From the NCBI GenBank assembly GCA_003123965.1, contig NNSL01000172.1, positions 1 to 7,923 on the forward strand: a stretch of DNA of 7,923 nucleotides, read 5' to 3'. A program made the translations under genes and the position numbers. The DNA is from Balneolaceae bacterium SMO_bin1 (GTDB lineage Bacteria > Bacteroidota > Rhodothermia > Balneolales > Balneolaceae). This document shows positions 1 to 7,079 of this stretch, one piece after another. Numbering within the stretch: the stretch's first letter is position 1; every line of letters begins with the position of its first letter. Under the pieces are notes generated by a model. That model was given only the letters and a program-made list of their open reading frames with translations, searched no databases and was not told where the DNA came from.

Positions 1-36
1 GCGTGGCTTATCGCCGTCAATAAATGAGGCTCAAAG
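1..36 (+). other. Possible 3' end of an upstream gene, frame unresolved
   Basis: All three forward frames are open from the window edge and then close: one ends at TAA 21-23 (peptide VAYRRQ), one at TGA 25-27 (AWLIAVNK), and one at TGA 38-40. The last would overlap the ATG at 37 as ATGA, a common translational-coupling arrangement. The fragment is too short to say which frame is real or what the product is. GAGG at 26-29 lies 7 nt before the ATG at 37 and probably serves as the ribosome binding site of the next gene. Confidence 0.3.
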
Positions 37-1965
37 ATGAAAGCGAAATTGGTGAATATGAATTTATTCCGAAAAAAACGAAAGTGGGCGAATCGTTTCA
101 CCAGGGGCCTTTTCTTTATACTAGGTGATTCCATTTCGTTGTTTGCTTCTGCTTACTTGGTTTACCTGATTCTTTCACCGCTTTCTCCCGCTGATCGGTT
201 ATTTCCAATAGGTTATTTTTTGATCATTACGGCATCAACACTGGTCGGATTGGCGTTTTTTAGAATGTACCTCGTCAGTTGGCAGTATACGAGCCTGCGA
301 GATCTTGTGCGCATTATACTCGGGGTATCACTGGGTGGCATACTATCAATTATGATTTCCAGAAACGTGCTTATTCTCGGCAGTTATGAATATGCGTATG
401 CAGCACTAGTTGGCATTATTGGGGTGGTAACTATAGGAGGATTTAGAATATCGAAGAGAGTGTATAATGGATTGAGGAATGCTCCTGCCCGAAATAAAAA
501 ACACACCATAATATTTGGCGCGAGCAGTGAGGGAGAGCAAATTTTGCGCGACATACTGATACACAGCCACTGGAATTTAGCAGTATATGCCATTTTTGAT
601 GACCGTGCTATGCCGGGCTTGCGCCTGCATGGAGTGCAGGTAATGGGGGACAAGCGTGAGATGCTTTCATATCTGCGAAACAATCCTGTAGAACAGCTAA
701 TTGTAGCAAATCCCGAATATCCTAAAAAGGATTTAAGAGAGATTATCGAAGAAACAAAGCAAATTCGACCTAAAATTGATATCAAAATTCTGCCTTCATT
801 CCACTCACTTACCGATAATCCGGTGGGTATTGAACATATACGGGATGTGAGTATCGGCGATATATTGGGGCGTAAGCCGGTGGAAATTGATATGGATTCG
901 ATTAAAAAAAGTATTGATGGTAGAGTGGTGCTTGTTACAGGCGCCGGGGGATCTATCGGCAGTGAATTAGTTCGCCAGTGTATGCGGTTATCTCCATCCC
1001 AGTTAATAGCCTTGGATATTGATGAGACCGAGTTATTTCACTTGGAGAATGAATTTAAAGCCCGGGATATAGCAATAACTCCCTGCGTGGCCAGTATTAC
1101 AGATCAATCCAAGCTGGACCAGATATTAGCTCACCACCAGCCTGATGTAATTTTCCACGCTGCTGCTTATAAGCATGTGCCCATGATGGAAATATTTCCC
1201 GAAGAAGCAATTAAAGTTAATATCGGCGGAACCCTGTCGCTGGCAACGTTGGCATGCAAGCATAATGTGGACAAATTTGTAATGGTTTCCACAGATAAGG
1301 CGGTAAACCCTACCAATGTAATGGGGGCTACCAAGCGTGTGGCCGAGGAAATTTGCATGGCTAAAAATGGACATTACGGCACAAAATTCATTTCCGTTCG
1401 CTTTGGAAATGTGCTGGGTTCCAGGGGATCCGTTGTACCGCTATTTATTGATCAAATTTCTAAAGGGGGGCCGGTTACAGTCACTGATCCAGAAATGCAA
1501 CGTTATTTTATGACCATACCCGAGGCTGTGCTGTTGGTAATGCAGGCCGGTTCAATGGGTGAAGGCGGTGAAGTGTTTGTACTTGATATGGGCGCCCCTG
1601 TTAAAATTATGGACATGGCCGAGGATCTTATTCGTCTCCATAATTTATCACCCGGAAAGGATATTGAAATTGAGGTAACCGGCTTGCGACCCGGCGAAAA
1701 ACTTTTTGAGGAGCTTTTGAACGCTGAGGAGGGTTTGCAGGAAACAGAGCATAAAGAAATATATAAGGCAATCTGCTGCAGAAAGATATCAGCGGATGAA
1801 TTAGAAATTAAAATTGCCGACCTGTTTGATCATTTAAATGGTGGCTGCAAAGGTACTATCAGAGATTACTTGAAATTGCTGGTACCGACTTACAAGTATG
1901 TGCCTGCACCAAAGCTTAATGGTATAAAACCAAGTTCGGCATCTGAATCAATGTATGCAGGGTGA
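37..1965 (+). CDS. Membrane-anchored nucleotide-sugar 4,6-dehydratase (WbpM/FlaA1/PglF type, 'CapD-like')
   Basis: This 642-residue protein is the usual length for the long membrane-bound form of the family. Four hydrophobic segments (about residues 24-47, 56-76, 91-108 and 118-136) anchor it in the inner membrane. A Rossmann-like domain follows, starting near 156 (IIFGASSEGEQIL), then a C-terminal extended-SDR domain with the NAD-binding motif TGAGGSIG at 301-308. The active-site segment carries T419, D420, K421, M429 and K433. Met in place of the usual SDR Tyr is typical of WbpM/PglF enzymes. The family converts UDP-GlcNAc (or a similar UDP-HexNAc) to a 4-keto-6-deoxy intermediate, the first step to bacillosamine, QuiNAc, FucNAc and related sugars. 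The exact substrate and stereochemistry cannot be read here. The start at 37 is supported by GAGG at 26-29. The Met at codon 8 (ATG 58) is an alternative start. Confidence 0.93.
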   Translation: MKAKLVNMNLFRKKRKWANRFTRGLFFILGDSISLFASAYLVYLILSPLSPADRLFPIGYFLIITASTLVGLAFFRMYLVSWQYTSLRDLVRIILGVSLGGILSIMISRNVLILGSYEYAYAALVGIIGVVTIGGFRISKRVYNGLRNAPARNKKHTIIFGASSEGEQILRDILIHSHWNLAVYAIFDDRAMPGLRLHGVQVMGDKREMLSYLRNNPVEQLIVANPEYPKKDLREIIEETKQIRPKIDIKILPSFHSLTDNPVGIEHIRDVSIGDILGRKPVEIDMDSIKKSIDGRVVLVTGAGGSIGSELVRQCMRLSPSQLIALDIDETELFHLENEFKARDIAITPCVASITDQSKLDQILAHHQPDVIFHAAAYKHVPMMEIFPEEAIKVNIGGTLSLATLACKHNVDKFVMVSTDKAVNPTNVMGATKRVAEEICMAKNGHYGTKFISVRFGNVLGSRGSVVPLFIDQISKGGPVTVTDPEMQRYFMTIPEAVLLVMQAGSMGEGGEVFVLDMGAPVKIMDMAEDLIRLHNLSPGKDIEIEVTGLRPGEKLFEELLNAEEGLQETEHKEIYKAICCRKISADELEIKIADLFDHLNGGCKGTIRDYLKLLVPTYKYVPAPKLNGIKPSSASESMYAG

Positions 1966-2038
1966 AGAGTTATAGCATTCTCTTAAAACGAAATAGATGA
2001 TTATTGAACGCAAATAACATAACGGATAGGAAAAAATA

Positions 2039-4378
2039 ATGTCAGATTCAATTCAAAAATGGGACGATAACTCCCAGGGTTTAGCAAATAGGTTCCAATA
2101 CATTCCTAACAGCAACCATGCTTTTGAGACAGAGGAAAAACCTCTGGAGCCGCGAAAACTATTATCGCTTGTGGGAAAGTATAAATGGATTATCCTTTTA
2201 TTTGTTTTGGGCGGCGCAGTGGCCGCGTGGTTTTATACTGACACCGTAACCCCGGTATATGAGAGTAACGGAACTTTGCTGATAAGCTCGGGCGAAAATG
2301 CGACCATGGATGAGCTATCGCGCATTATTTCTCAAACAACGGGGCACCAGCCGGGTGCAAATTTCGAAAATGAATTACAAATACTGCAGTCTCGCAGGTT
2401 TTCAATGCAGGTGGCTGCAAAATTATTTGCCGATACCAATAACGCAAAACAATACCCCATACTTTGGACAGAGGACGAAGATGGTACTGTTGAAATGGCA
2501 TCCATAGAAAAGGTAGCTAATACCATTCGCAAGAATTTGGTTTTCTTTCAGGCCAACGAAGATTCTGACATTATCAAAGTAAGTTTCCAAAGCACATCGC
2601 CTGAAGAGGCTTCGCTTATTGTAAACCTGGCAATGCAAAATTATATCGATAATTCCTCCCGACAGAATCTGCAGGCGGCTAATTCTACTGCCGAATTTCT
2701 GGAGAATGAAAAAGAAACCCTTAGTAACAAACTGCAGGAGTCAGAACAAGCCCTGCGTTCGTATATGGATGCTACGGGAATTGTACAGGTCAATGAACAG
2801 ACCTCTGGGATGGTAGCTCAGCGTGCGGACGCAGAAGTAGAGCTGCAGCGTATTAATGTTGAACTGAAAGCAATAGAAGAAAGCATAGCTGATTATCAGC
2901 AACAGCTGGATCGAATTAACCCAGGTCTGGCCGAGCAGTTTACCGAGGCTATAGGGCCAAGAATTAGAAATGCCCAAGAGCTGTTGGCTAACTTTGAGGA
3001 AGAACGCTCAATGATAATATCAAAAAATCCCGGCGTATTACAGCGAGATCCGTTGCCCGCTCGTATTCAGTATTTGGATAAAGAAATAACGCGTTTAAAA
3101 TCTGAAATTAGAGATTTATCATCTAAGCTTTTTACATCCGATAATCAATTCATGGGCATGAATACCGAAGACAGAGCCCAGATGGTCTCCAATATTCAGG
3201 CGCAACTGCTTGACCTTGAGTTGCAGCGGAATCAGTTAGAATCTCGTCGCGAGGCGCTATCAGAGCATAAGCAAGAGATGGATGCTGATTTTAATTCGTT
3301 ACCCCGGGGCATAATTGAACTGGCTAAGCTGCAGCGGGATGTTCGCATAAATGAGGAGTTATATCTAAATGTATCGCGCCAGTACGCTGATATGTCTGTG
3401 TGGCAGCAGTCGCAGTTTGGCTTTGGCCGCATTATTGATCAGGGCCATACGCCGAATACCCCGATAAGCCCAAATAGAATAATCCTGGTATTACTGGGCA
3501 TAATGATGGGCGGCTTTGTTGCTGCTGGCTTTGTCTTTATCAGGGAATTTAAAGATAACAGCGTGAACGAATTGGGGCAGTTGCGTACGGCCTATTTCCC
3601 ACCGCTGACCGTTATTCCGAGTATTGAAGAGACGAATAAAAAGTATACCCAAAAGTTCGAAAAGGGCTCTGGAAGAATACCTAAAGAACTTGTACTGCTC
3701 CAGAACAAAAAGAGTATTACCGCAGAATCAATGCGGCGATTGAAGAATAATATAATATATCAAAATGGAGACCGCCCACCGAAAACCATAGTGGTAACAA
3801 GTCCGGAAAAGGGGGATGGTAAATCAACCATATCGGCGAACCTGGGAGTAGCATTTGCTGAAGAGGGATACTGGACACTGGTAGTAGATGCTGATTTCCG
3901 TCGCCCGCGACTGCATACTTACTTTGGGCTGGTCGGCAAAAACGGTTTGTCGAACTACTTGAATAATGAAATTGCGTTTGAGCACCTGCTGAAGGAAACA
4001 GACCTTGAAACACTCAAGGTAATTCCCGCCGGCTACGACATCAAATCACCCGAAGTACTTTCTAATAACGCTGTGTTTAAGCGTCTTCTTAAAAAAATGG
4101 AGGACGTGTTTGATGTTATCATTATTGATACGCCACCATACGGCATCATCAGTGATTCTTCGGCGCTGCTAAAATATGCGGAAGCAACAGTAGTAGTGGC
4201 AAAATATCGCAAAACCAATAAAGGGCTCCTCTTTAAAACAATGCAGGAGCTCAAAGAAATTAACGCCAACGTGGTGAGTGTGGTGCTTAATAACTTTAAT
4301 CACAAGAAGGAGGTAGGCAACTACTATGGCGATGGTTTTTACCAAGCGTTATACAGCAATTACGATGAGTATAAATAA
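2039..4378 (+). CDS. wzc: Wzc-like polysaccharide co-polymerase and tyrosine autokinase
   Basis: At 779 residues this fits a one-piece Wzc (BY-kinase). A cytoplasmic N-terminus leads to TM1 (about 48-67) and a Wzz-type periplasmic region with long Gln/Glu-rich predicted coiled coils (about 210-420). A GNVR-like stretch follows (about 423-468), then the Pro-rich TPNTPISPNR segment and TM2 (about 481-503). The cytoplasmic kinase has Walker A SPEKGDGKST (588-597), Walker A' VDADFRRP (from 616) and Walker B DVIIIDTPP (692-700). The tail 759-779 holds six tyrosines (762, 763, 768, 772, 775, 778), the usual autophosphorylation cluster. The interface motif ExxRxxR reads E563-x2-R566-x2-K569, a conservative change. 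In the family, cycles of autophosphorylation and oligomerisation control polymer length and export, with an outer-membrane exporter as partner. AGGA at 2028-2031 lies 7 nt before the ATG. No cognate phosphatase or full-length Wza is visible in the window. Confidence 0.94.
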   Translation: MSDSIQKWDDNSQGLANRFQYIPNSNHAFETEEKPLEPRKLLSLVGKYKWIILLFVLGGAVAAWFYTDTVTPVYESNGTLLISSGENATMDELSRIISQTTGHQPGANFENELQILQSRRFSMQVAAKLFADTNNAKQYPILWTEDEDGTVEMASIEKVANTIRKNLVFFQANEDSDIIKVSFQSTSPEEASLIVNLAMQNYIDNSSRQNLQAANSTAEFLENEKETLSNKLQESEQALRSYMDATGIVQVNEQTSGMVAQRADAEVELQRINVELKAIEESIADYQQQLDRINPGLAEQFTEAIGPRIRNAQELLANFEEERSMIISKNPGVLQRDPLPARIQYLDKEITRLKSEIRDLSSKLFTSDNQFMGMNTEDRAQMVSNIQAQLLDLELQRNQLESRREALSEHKQEMDADFNSLPRGIIELAKLQRDVRINEELYLNVSRQYADMSVWQQSQFGFGRIIDQGHTPNTPISPNRIILVLLGIMMGGFVAAGFVFIREFKDNSVNELGQLRTAYFPPLTVIPSIEETNKKYTQKFEKGSGRIPKELVLLQNKKSITAESMRRLKNNIIYQNGDRPPKTIVVTSPEKGDGKSTISANLGVAFAEEGYWTLVVDADFRRPRLHTYFGLVGKNGLSNYLNNEIAFEHLLKETDLETLKVIPAGYDIKSPEVLSNNAVFKRLLKKMEDVFDVIIIDTPPYGIISDSSALLKYAEATVVVAKYRKTNKGLLFKTMQELKEINANVVSVVLNNFNHKKEVGNYYGDGFYQALYSNYDEYK

Positions 4379-4399
4379 CCAAAAAGGGTACAACTTCTA

Positions 4400-4924
4400 A
4401 TGAGCAAAAAAATGACAAAATTAAAAATATACTTCACAGCGGCCTTCTTTTTACTTGGGTCTGCTACACTGCTGGCACAAGACCAACAAGGGTTAAGTGA
4501 CCGATATATACGCATTGCCGAAAGGGGCGATTTGGCCGATTCTGTAAATGTCTGGGGAGATGTTACAAGCGCCGGACGCTATATTATCCCCGAAGATACC
4601 CGGCTGCCCGAGTTGGTGTCTTACAGCCTGGGTTATACACCTCTGCGCGGACGGGAATCAGATATCAATTGGGCAAAAACAGTTGTTGAGCTCAAGGTGT
4701 CGCGCTTCAACCAAGATGCTAAAATGGTTGATGTGGCCTTATTTAAATATCGATATGATAAGCCAGAACCGGTAGGTATGTTTCAGTTCGATTTGCAGAA
4801 CAACGATATTGTTACGCTGCAGGTGCGCCGCCGGCCTTCTTTCGGAGATTACATTGGAGTTATAGCACCAATAGTGAGTGTAGCTGCTACTTCTATACTG
4901 CTGATTGAAAATCTTCGACAATAA
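4400..4924 (+). CDS. Small secreted SLBB-domain protein, probable polysaccharide-export accessory
   Basis: This 174-residue protein begins with a basic stretch and a hydrophobic core (about residues 10-26) ending LLA|Q, a plausible Sec signal peptide. No lipobox Cys is present. Residues about 49-125 look like an SLBB (soluble-ligand-binding beta-grasp) domain: VNVWGDVTSAGRYIIPEDTR then LPELVSYSLGYTPLRG. The end is a hydrophobic helix (about 152-171, IGVIAPIVSVAATSILLI). SLBB domains occur in Wza-type exporters, but the Poly_export domain of Wza is absent and the protein is about half Wza's length. It starts 21 bp after the kinase gene, with AAAGGG at 4383-4388, and so is probably co-transcribed with it. 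I infer a periplasmic or membrane-tethered partner of the Wzc export machine. Whether the last helix sits in the inner or the outer membrane cannot be decided here. Confidence 0.78.
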   Translation: MSKKMTKLKIYFTAAFFLLGSATLLAQDQQGLSDRYIRIAERGDLADSVNVWGDVTSAGRYIIPEDTRLPELVSYSLGYTPLRGRESDINWAKTVVELKVSRFNQDAKMVDVALFKYRYDKPEPVGMFQFDLQNNDIVTLQVRRRPSFGDYIGVIAPIVSVAATSILLIENLRQ

Positions 4925-4958
4925 TTTGCAAACTTGATAACTAACCATTTAGCAAATT
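4923..4958. repeat. Small inverted repeat in the SLBB-ABC exporter gap
   Basis: AATTTGC (4923-4929) and GCAAATT (4952-4958) are perfect 7-bp complements around a 22-nt loop, just after the SLBB gene stop and ahead of the TTG start at 4971. There is no U-tract, so it is not a standard terminator. It could be a weak mRNA structure or simply chance in AT-rich DNA. Confidence 0.3.
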
Positions 4959-4970
4959 GGGTGCATTAGC

Positions 4971-6768
4971 TTGGCTAACAAAATAAAAAAAATCATTTAC
5001 GTCCTTCCCGACGGTGATCCATTTAAGCTTGCTGTAATATTATGTTTCATGATCATAGCCGCGGCGATGGAGGTAGTGGGTATAAGCATGATTCCGGCCT
5101 TTGTTGCCATTGTTGCAGATCCCGAGCGCGTAATGCAACAGCAATGGCTGCAGCCGGTTTTGGCTACCTTGGAGATTAACAACCAGCGGGATCTTCTCCT
5201 CTGGGGCTCTACATCACTTGTGGGCATTTTTATTGTTAAAAGTGCCTACACTATTTGGTTGAATTATTTTGAAACTAAGTTTATTGCCCGCCGTCGCTAC
5301 ATGATTAGCCACCGCTTGATGCGCGCCTACATGCAGGCACCGTATATTTTCCACGTTCAGAAGAACACCGCCGAGTTACTTAGAAACATCGCTTATGAAA
5401 TAGATTATTTCATCAATAATGTAATAACAAATCTATTGCGAATGAGCCGCGAAATGATAATAGCAGTGGCTATTCTGGTGTTTCTATTTGTGATGGAGCC
5501 ATTGATTACGTTAGTGGTAATTGTGTTGTCGGTACTGGGGCCGGGAACATTTATTTTGTTAAATAAACGCAAAATGAAAGAGTTTGGAGAAGAAGAGCAA
5601 GCCCGCCGTTCACAAATGATTAAAGCGTTGAACCAGGGAGTAGGAGGCATCAAAGATGCACGTGTTTTAAATCGTGAAGAAGAGTTTATAGAAAAGTTTC
5701 GAATCGAGGCATTTAAAAGCATGCGCCTGAAAGCCTACATTCAATTTATCCAGCAGATTCCGCGGCCGGTGGTTGAAACAACAGCTGTATTAGGTATGCT
5801 GTTGGTTGCTGTTTTATTGCTGTGGCAGAATCGGCCTATGGCTGCCATTATCCCAATCCTTGCCCTTTTTGCCATGGCCACAGTGCGTATGATGCCGTCC
5901 ATACAGCAGATTGTATCTATGTATACAAACCTGCGCTATAACATTGTATCGGTTGAACCGATCTATAAAGACCTTAAAGAATTGGAGGCTTTTAACCGCA
6001 CATTCAATGCAGATCGGGATAGAAAACTCGTTTTAAAGTTTGAGCAAAATATTGAGCTGAAAAACCTGAGCTATCATTACCCCGGAAGCGAAGAGCAAGC
6101 TGTAAATAATGTATCAATTAACATAAATAAGGGTGAAGCCGTGGCTTTTGTGGGATCTTCAGGGGCTGGTAAAACAACTATAGTGGATATCATACTGGGA
6201 TTGTTTGAGCCTGATGAAGGTCAAATATTAGTGGATGGTGTTGATATTCAGCAGAACCTTTCGGCGTGGCAGCAAAACATAGGGTACATCCCACAATCTA
6301 TTTATCTGGCGGATGAAAGTCTGCGAGCAAACGTGGCGTTCGGCCTGCCGGAGTCCGAAATAAATGACCAGCAAGTGTGGAATGCCATTAAGCTTGCCCA
6401 GTTGGAAAAAATGGTGCAGCGGCTGCCCCATGGACTTCATACCATAATTGGAGAAAATGGCTACACGCCTTTCGGGTGGGCAGCGGCAGCGACTGGGTAT
6501 TGCACGGGCGTTGTATCATAATCCCAAAGTACTGGTTATGGATGAAGCCACCTCGGCACTTGACAATATTACCGAGAAGCAGATCATTGAAGCCATTGAA
6601 TCGCTGAAGTCTGATCACACGCTTATCATGATTGCCCACCGGCTTACTACCGTGAAAAACTGCGATAAACTCTATTTTATGGAAGAGGGAAGAATTATAC
6701 AGGGAGGGAGTTATCCTGATCTGGTTGAATCAAATTTAAAGTTCCGTAAAATGGCTTTAGAGGCCTAA
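4971..6768 (+). CDS. ABC exporter, fused permease-ATPase (MsbA/PglK-like), frameshifted
   Basis: As read, the first frame gives 516 residues ending at 6521, and the second frame continues to the stop at 6768. Removing one base at 6461 or 6462 restores about 598 residues, normal for a half-size type IV exporter. The N-terminal half has hydrophobic segments near 17-39, 77-97, 160-198 and 265-310. The ATPase domain has Walker A GSSGAGKTT (395-403) and the Q-loop Gln442 in the first frame. The second frame holds LSGGQ (6469-6483), Walker B and catalytic Glu VLVMDEATSALD (Glu codon 6544-6546), and the H-loop His (6637-6639). The truncated 516-residue product therefore could not hydrolyse ATP normally. 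Such proteins flip lipids or lipid-linked oligosaccharides, which suits this locus. The only upstream in-frame start is TTG 4971, because TAG at 4950-4952 closes the frame; an internal ATG at 5049 would remove part of TM1. No good Shine-Dalgarno is seen. Confidence 0.88.
6461..6462 (+). other. Frameshift site in the ABC exporter gene (one extra base)
   Basis: Up to here the frame reads IIGENG. Dropping either C6461 or T6462 continues directly as TRLSGGQRQRLGIARALY, the expected ABC signature context. Without the drop, the frame reads YTPFGW and stops at 6521. The site is not a homopolymer and has no recognisable slippery sequence. Confidence 0.85.
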
Positions 6769-6827
6769 GTTTAGGTTATTCGGCCAAAGAATTTTTACCC
6801 TTTCTATTTGGCTCATCACCTTTCACA

Positions 6828-6884
6828 GTAATTATTATTCAGAATTTCTGGTTCCATTATTTTTGACCTACGAGTAATAATTAC
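6828..6884. repeat. Long imperfect inverted repeat (13-bp arms)
   Basis: GTAATTATTATTC (6828-6840) pairs with GAGTAATAATTAC (6872-6884) over 13 positions with one G-U wobble, around a 31-nt loop. A short inner helix GGTT/GACC (6850-6853 with 6865-6868) is also possible. Neither strand has a U-tract after the stem, so it is not a classic intrinsic terminator. It could still act as a 3' mRNA-stabilising structure or a protein-binding site. Confidence 0.45.
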
Positions 6885-6999
6885 CCGAGCTTTGGAAAAC
6901 AAATACATTTTGCCTCGGTCGAATAAAAATAGACACCTTTTGCTTTAGCAATTCAAGTTTATAGCTACCCAGCATTTCTTTGGCATATTTTTTGAACAT
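6868..6999 (-). CDS. Doubtful 43-codon ORF, hypothetical
   Basis: On the minus strand, ATG at 6999-6997 opens 43 codons ending in TAG at 6870-6868. The peptide starts MFKKYAKEMLGSYKLELLKQ and is rich in Lys and aromatic residues. I do not recognise it. No Shine-Dalgarno is visible upstream, and an in-frame TAA lies two codons before the ATG. In AT-rich intergenic DNA an ORF of this length is easily random. It is recorded because it is the only open frame of note in the gap and lies opposite to all neighbours. Confidence 0.12.
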   Translation of the reverse strand: MFKKYAKEMLGSYKLELLKQKVSIFIRPRQNVFVFQSSGNYYS

Positions 7000-7020
7000 C
7001 AATTAGTAGAGTATTCGAAG

Positions 7021-7041
7021 CCATGTAGTGATATCACATGG
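7021..7041. promoter_or_regulatory. Near-palindrome upstream of rfbF, candidate operator
   Basis: The perfect 10-bp palindrome GTGATATCAC (7028-7037) is flanked by CCAT (7021-7024) and ATGG (7038-7041), giving a 9-bp-arm dyad with a 3-nt bulge (7025-7027) on the left. It ends 38 nt before the rfbF ATG. The position suits a repressor or activator site or a leader hairpin. No regulator family can be named from it. Confidence 0.35.
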
Positions 7042-7079
7042 AATAAAATATCAATTAACAAGGGAAACGGGGTTTTTGT

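Larger units (their letters stand above)
6769..7079. other. AT-rich 311-bp intergenic region between export genes and rfbF
   Basis: No convincing + strand gene is present. The stretch is clearly more AT-rich than its flanks and contains an imperfect long hairpin (6828-6884), a near-palindrome (7021-7041) and a weak 6-bp repeat GCCAAA/TTTGGC (6783-6788 and 6807-6812). TATTTTTG at 6858-6865 fits the Bacteroidota -7 consensus TAnnTTTG, but no TTG-type -33 element sits at the right distance. TTGAAC at 6992-6997 has no matching -10. A promoter for rfbF is expected somewhere here by position, but I cannot place it. Confidence 0.6.

Noticed and set aside
384..785. Minus-strand open frame of 133 codons inside the dehydratase gene
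   Set aside because: It lies wholly opposite a well-supported gene, its product is Ser/Cys-rich with no recognisable domain, and it has no context of its own.
3717..4013. Minus-strand open frame of 98 codons opposite the Wzc kinase domain
   Set aside because: It is a shadow of the conserved Walker A region on the + strand, with a low-complexity, unrecognisable product.
5405..5722. Minus-strand open frame of 105 codons opposite the ABC permease domain
   Set aside because: It mirrors hydrophobic codons of the exporter, and the product shows no domain or plausible start region.
6455..6470. Programmed ribosomal frameshifting in the ABC exporter
   Set aside because: There is no slippery heptamer, no rare or stop codon at the shift, and no evident downstream pseudoknot. 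A +1 shift here has no family precedent that I know of.
6448..6768. Separate 106-codon gene starting at TTG 6448
   Set aside because: Its product is exactly the missing end of the ABC ATPase (LSGGQ, Walker B, H-loop), so it is the frameshifted continuation rather than an independent gene.
6783..6812. Intrinsic terminator after the ABC exporter gene (GCCAAA/TTTGGC)
   Set aside because: The stem is 6 bp with an 18-nt loop, moderately GC at best, and is not followed by a U-tract.
6858..6865. Bacteroidota-type promoter (TATTTTTG fits TAnnTTTG)
   Set aside because: No TTG-type -33 element lies at the expected distance, and the element falls in the loop of the 6828-6884 inverted repeat. T-rich matches are common in AT-rich DNA.
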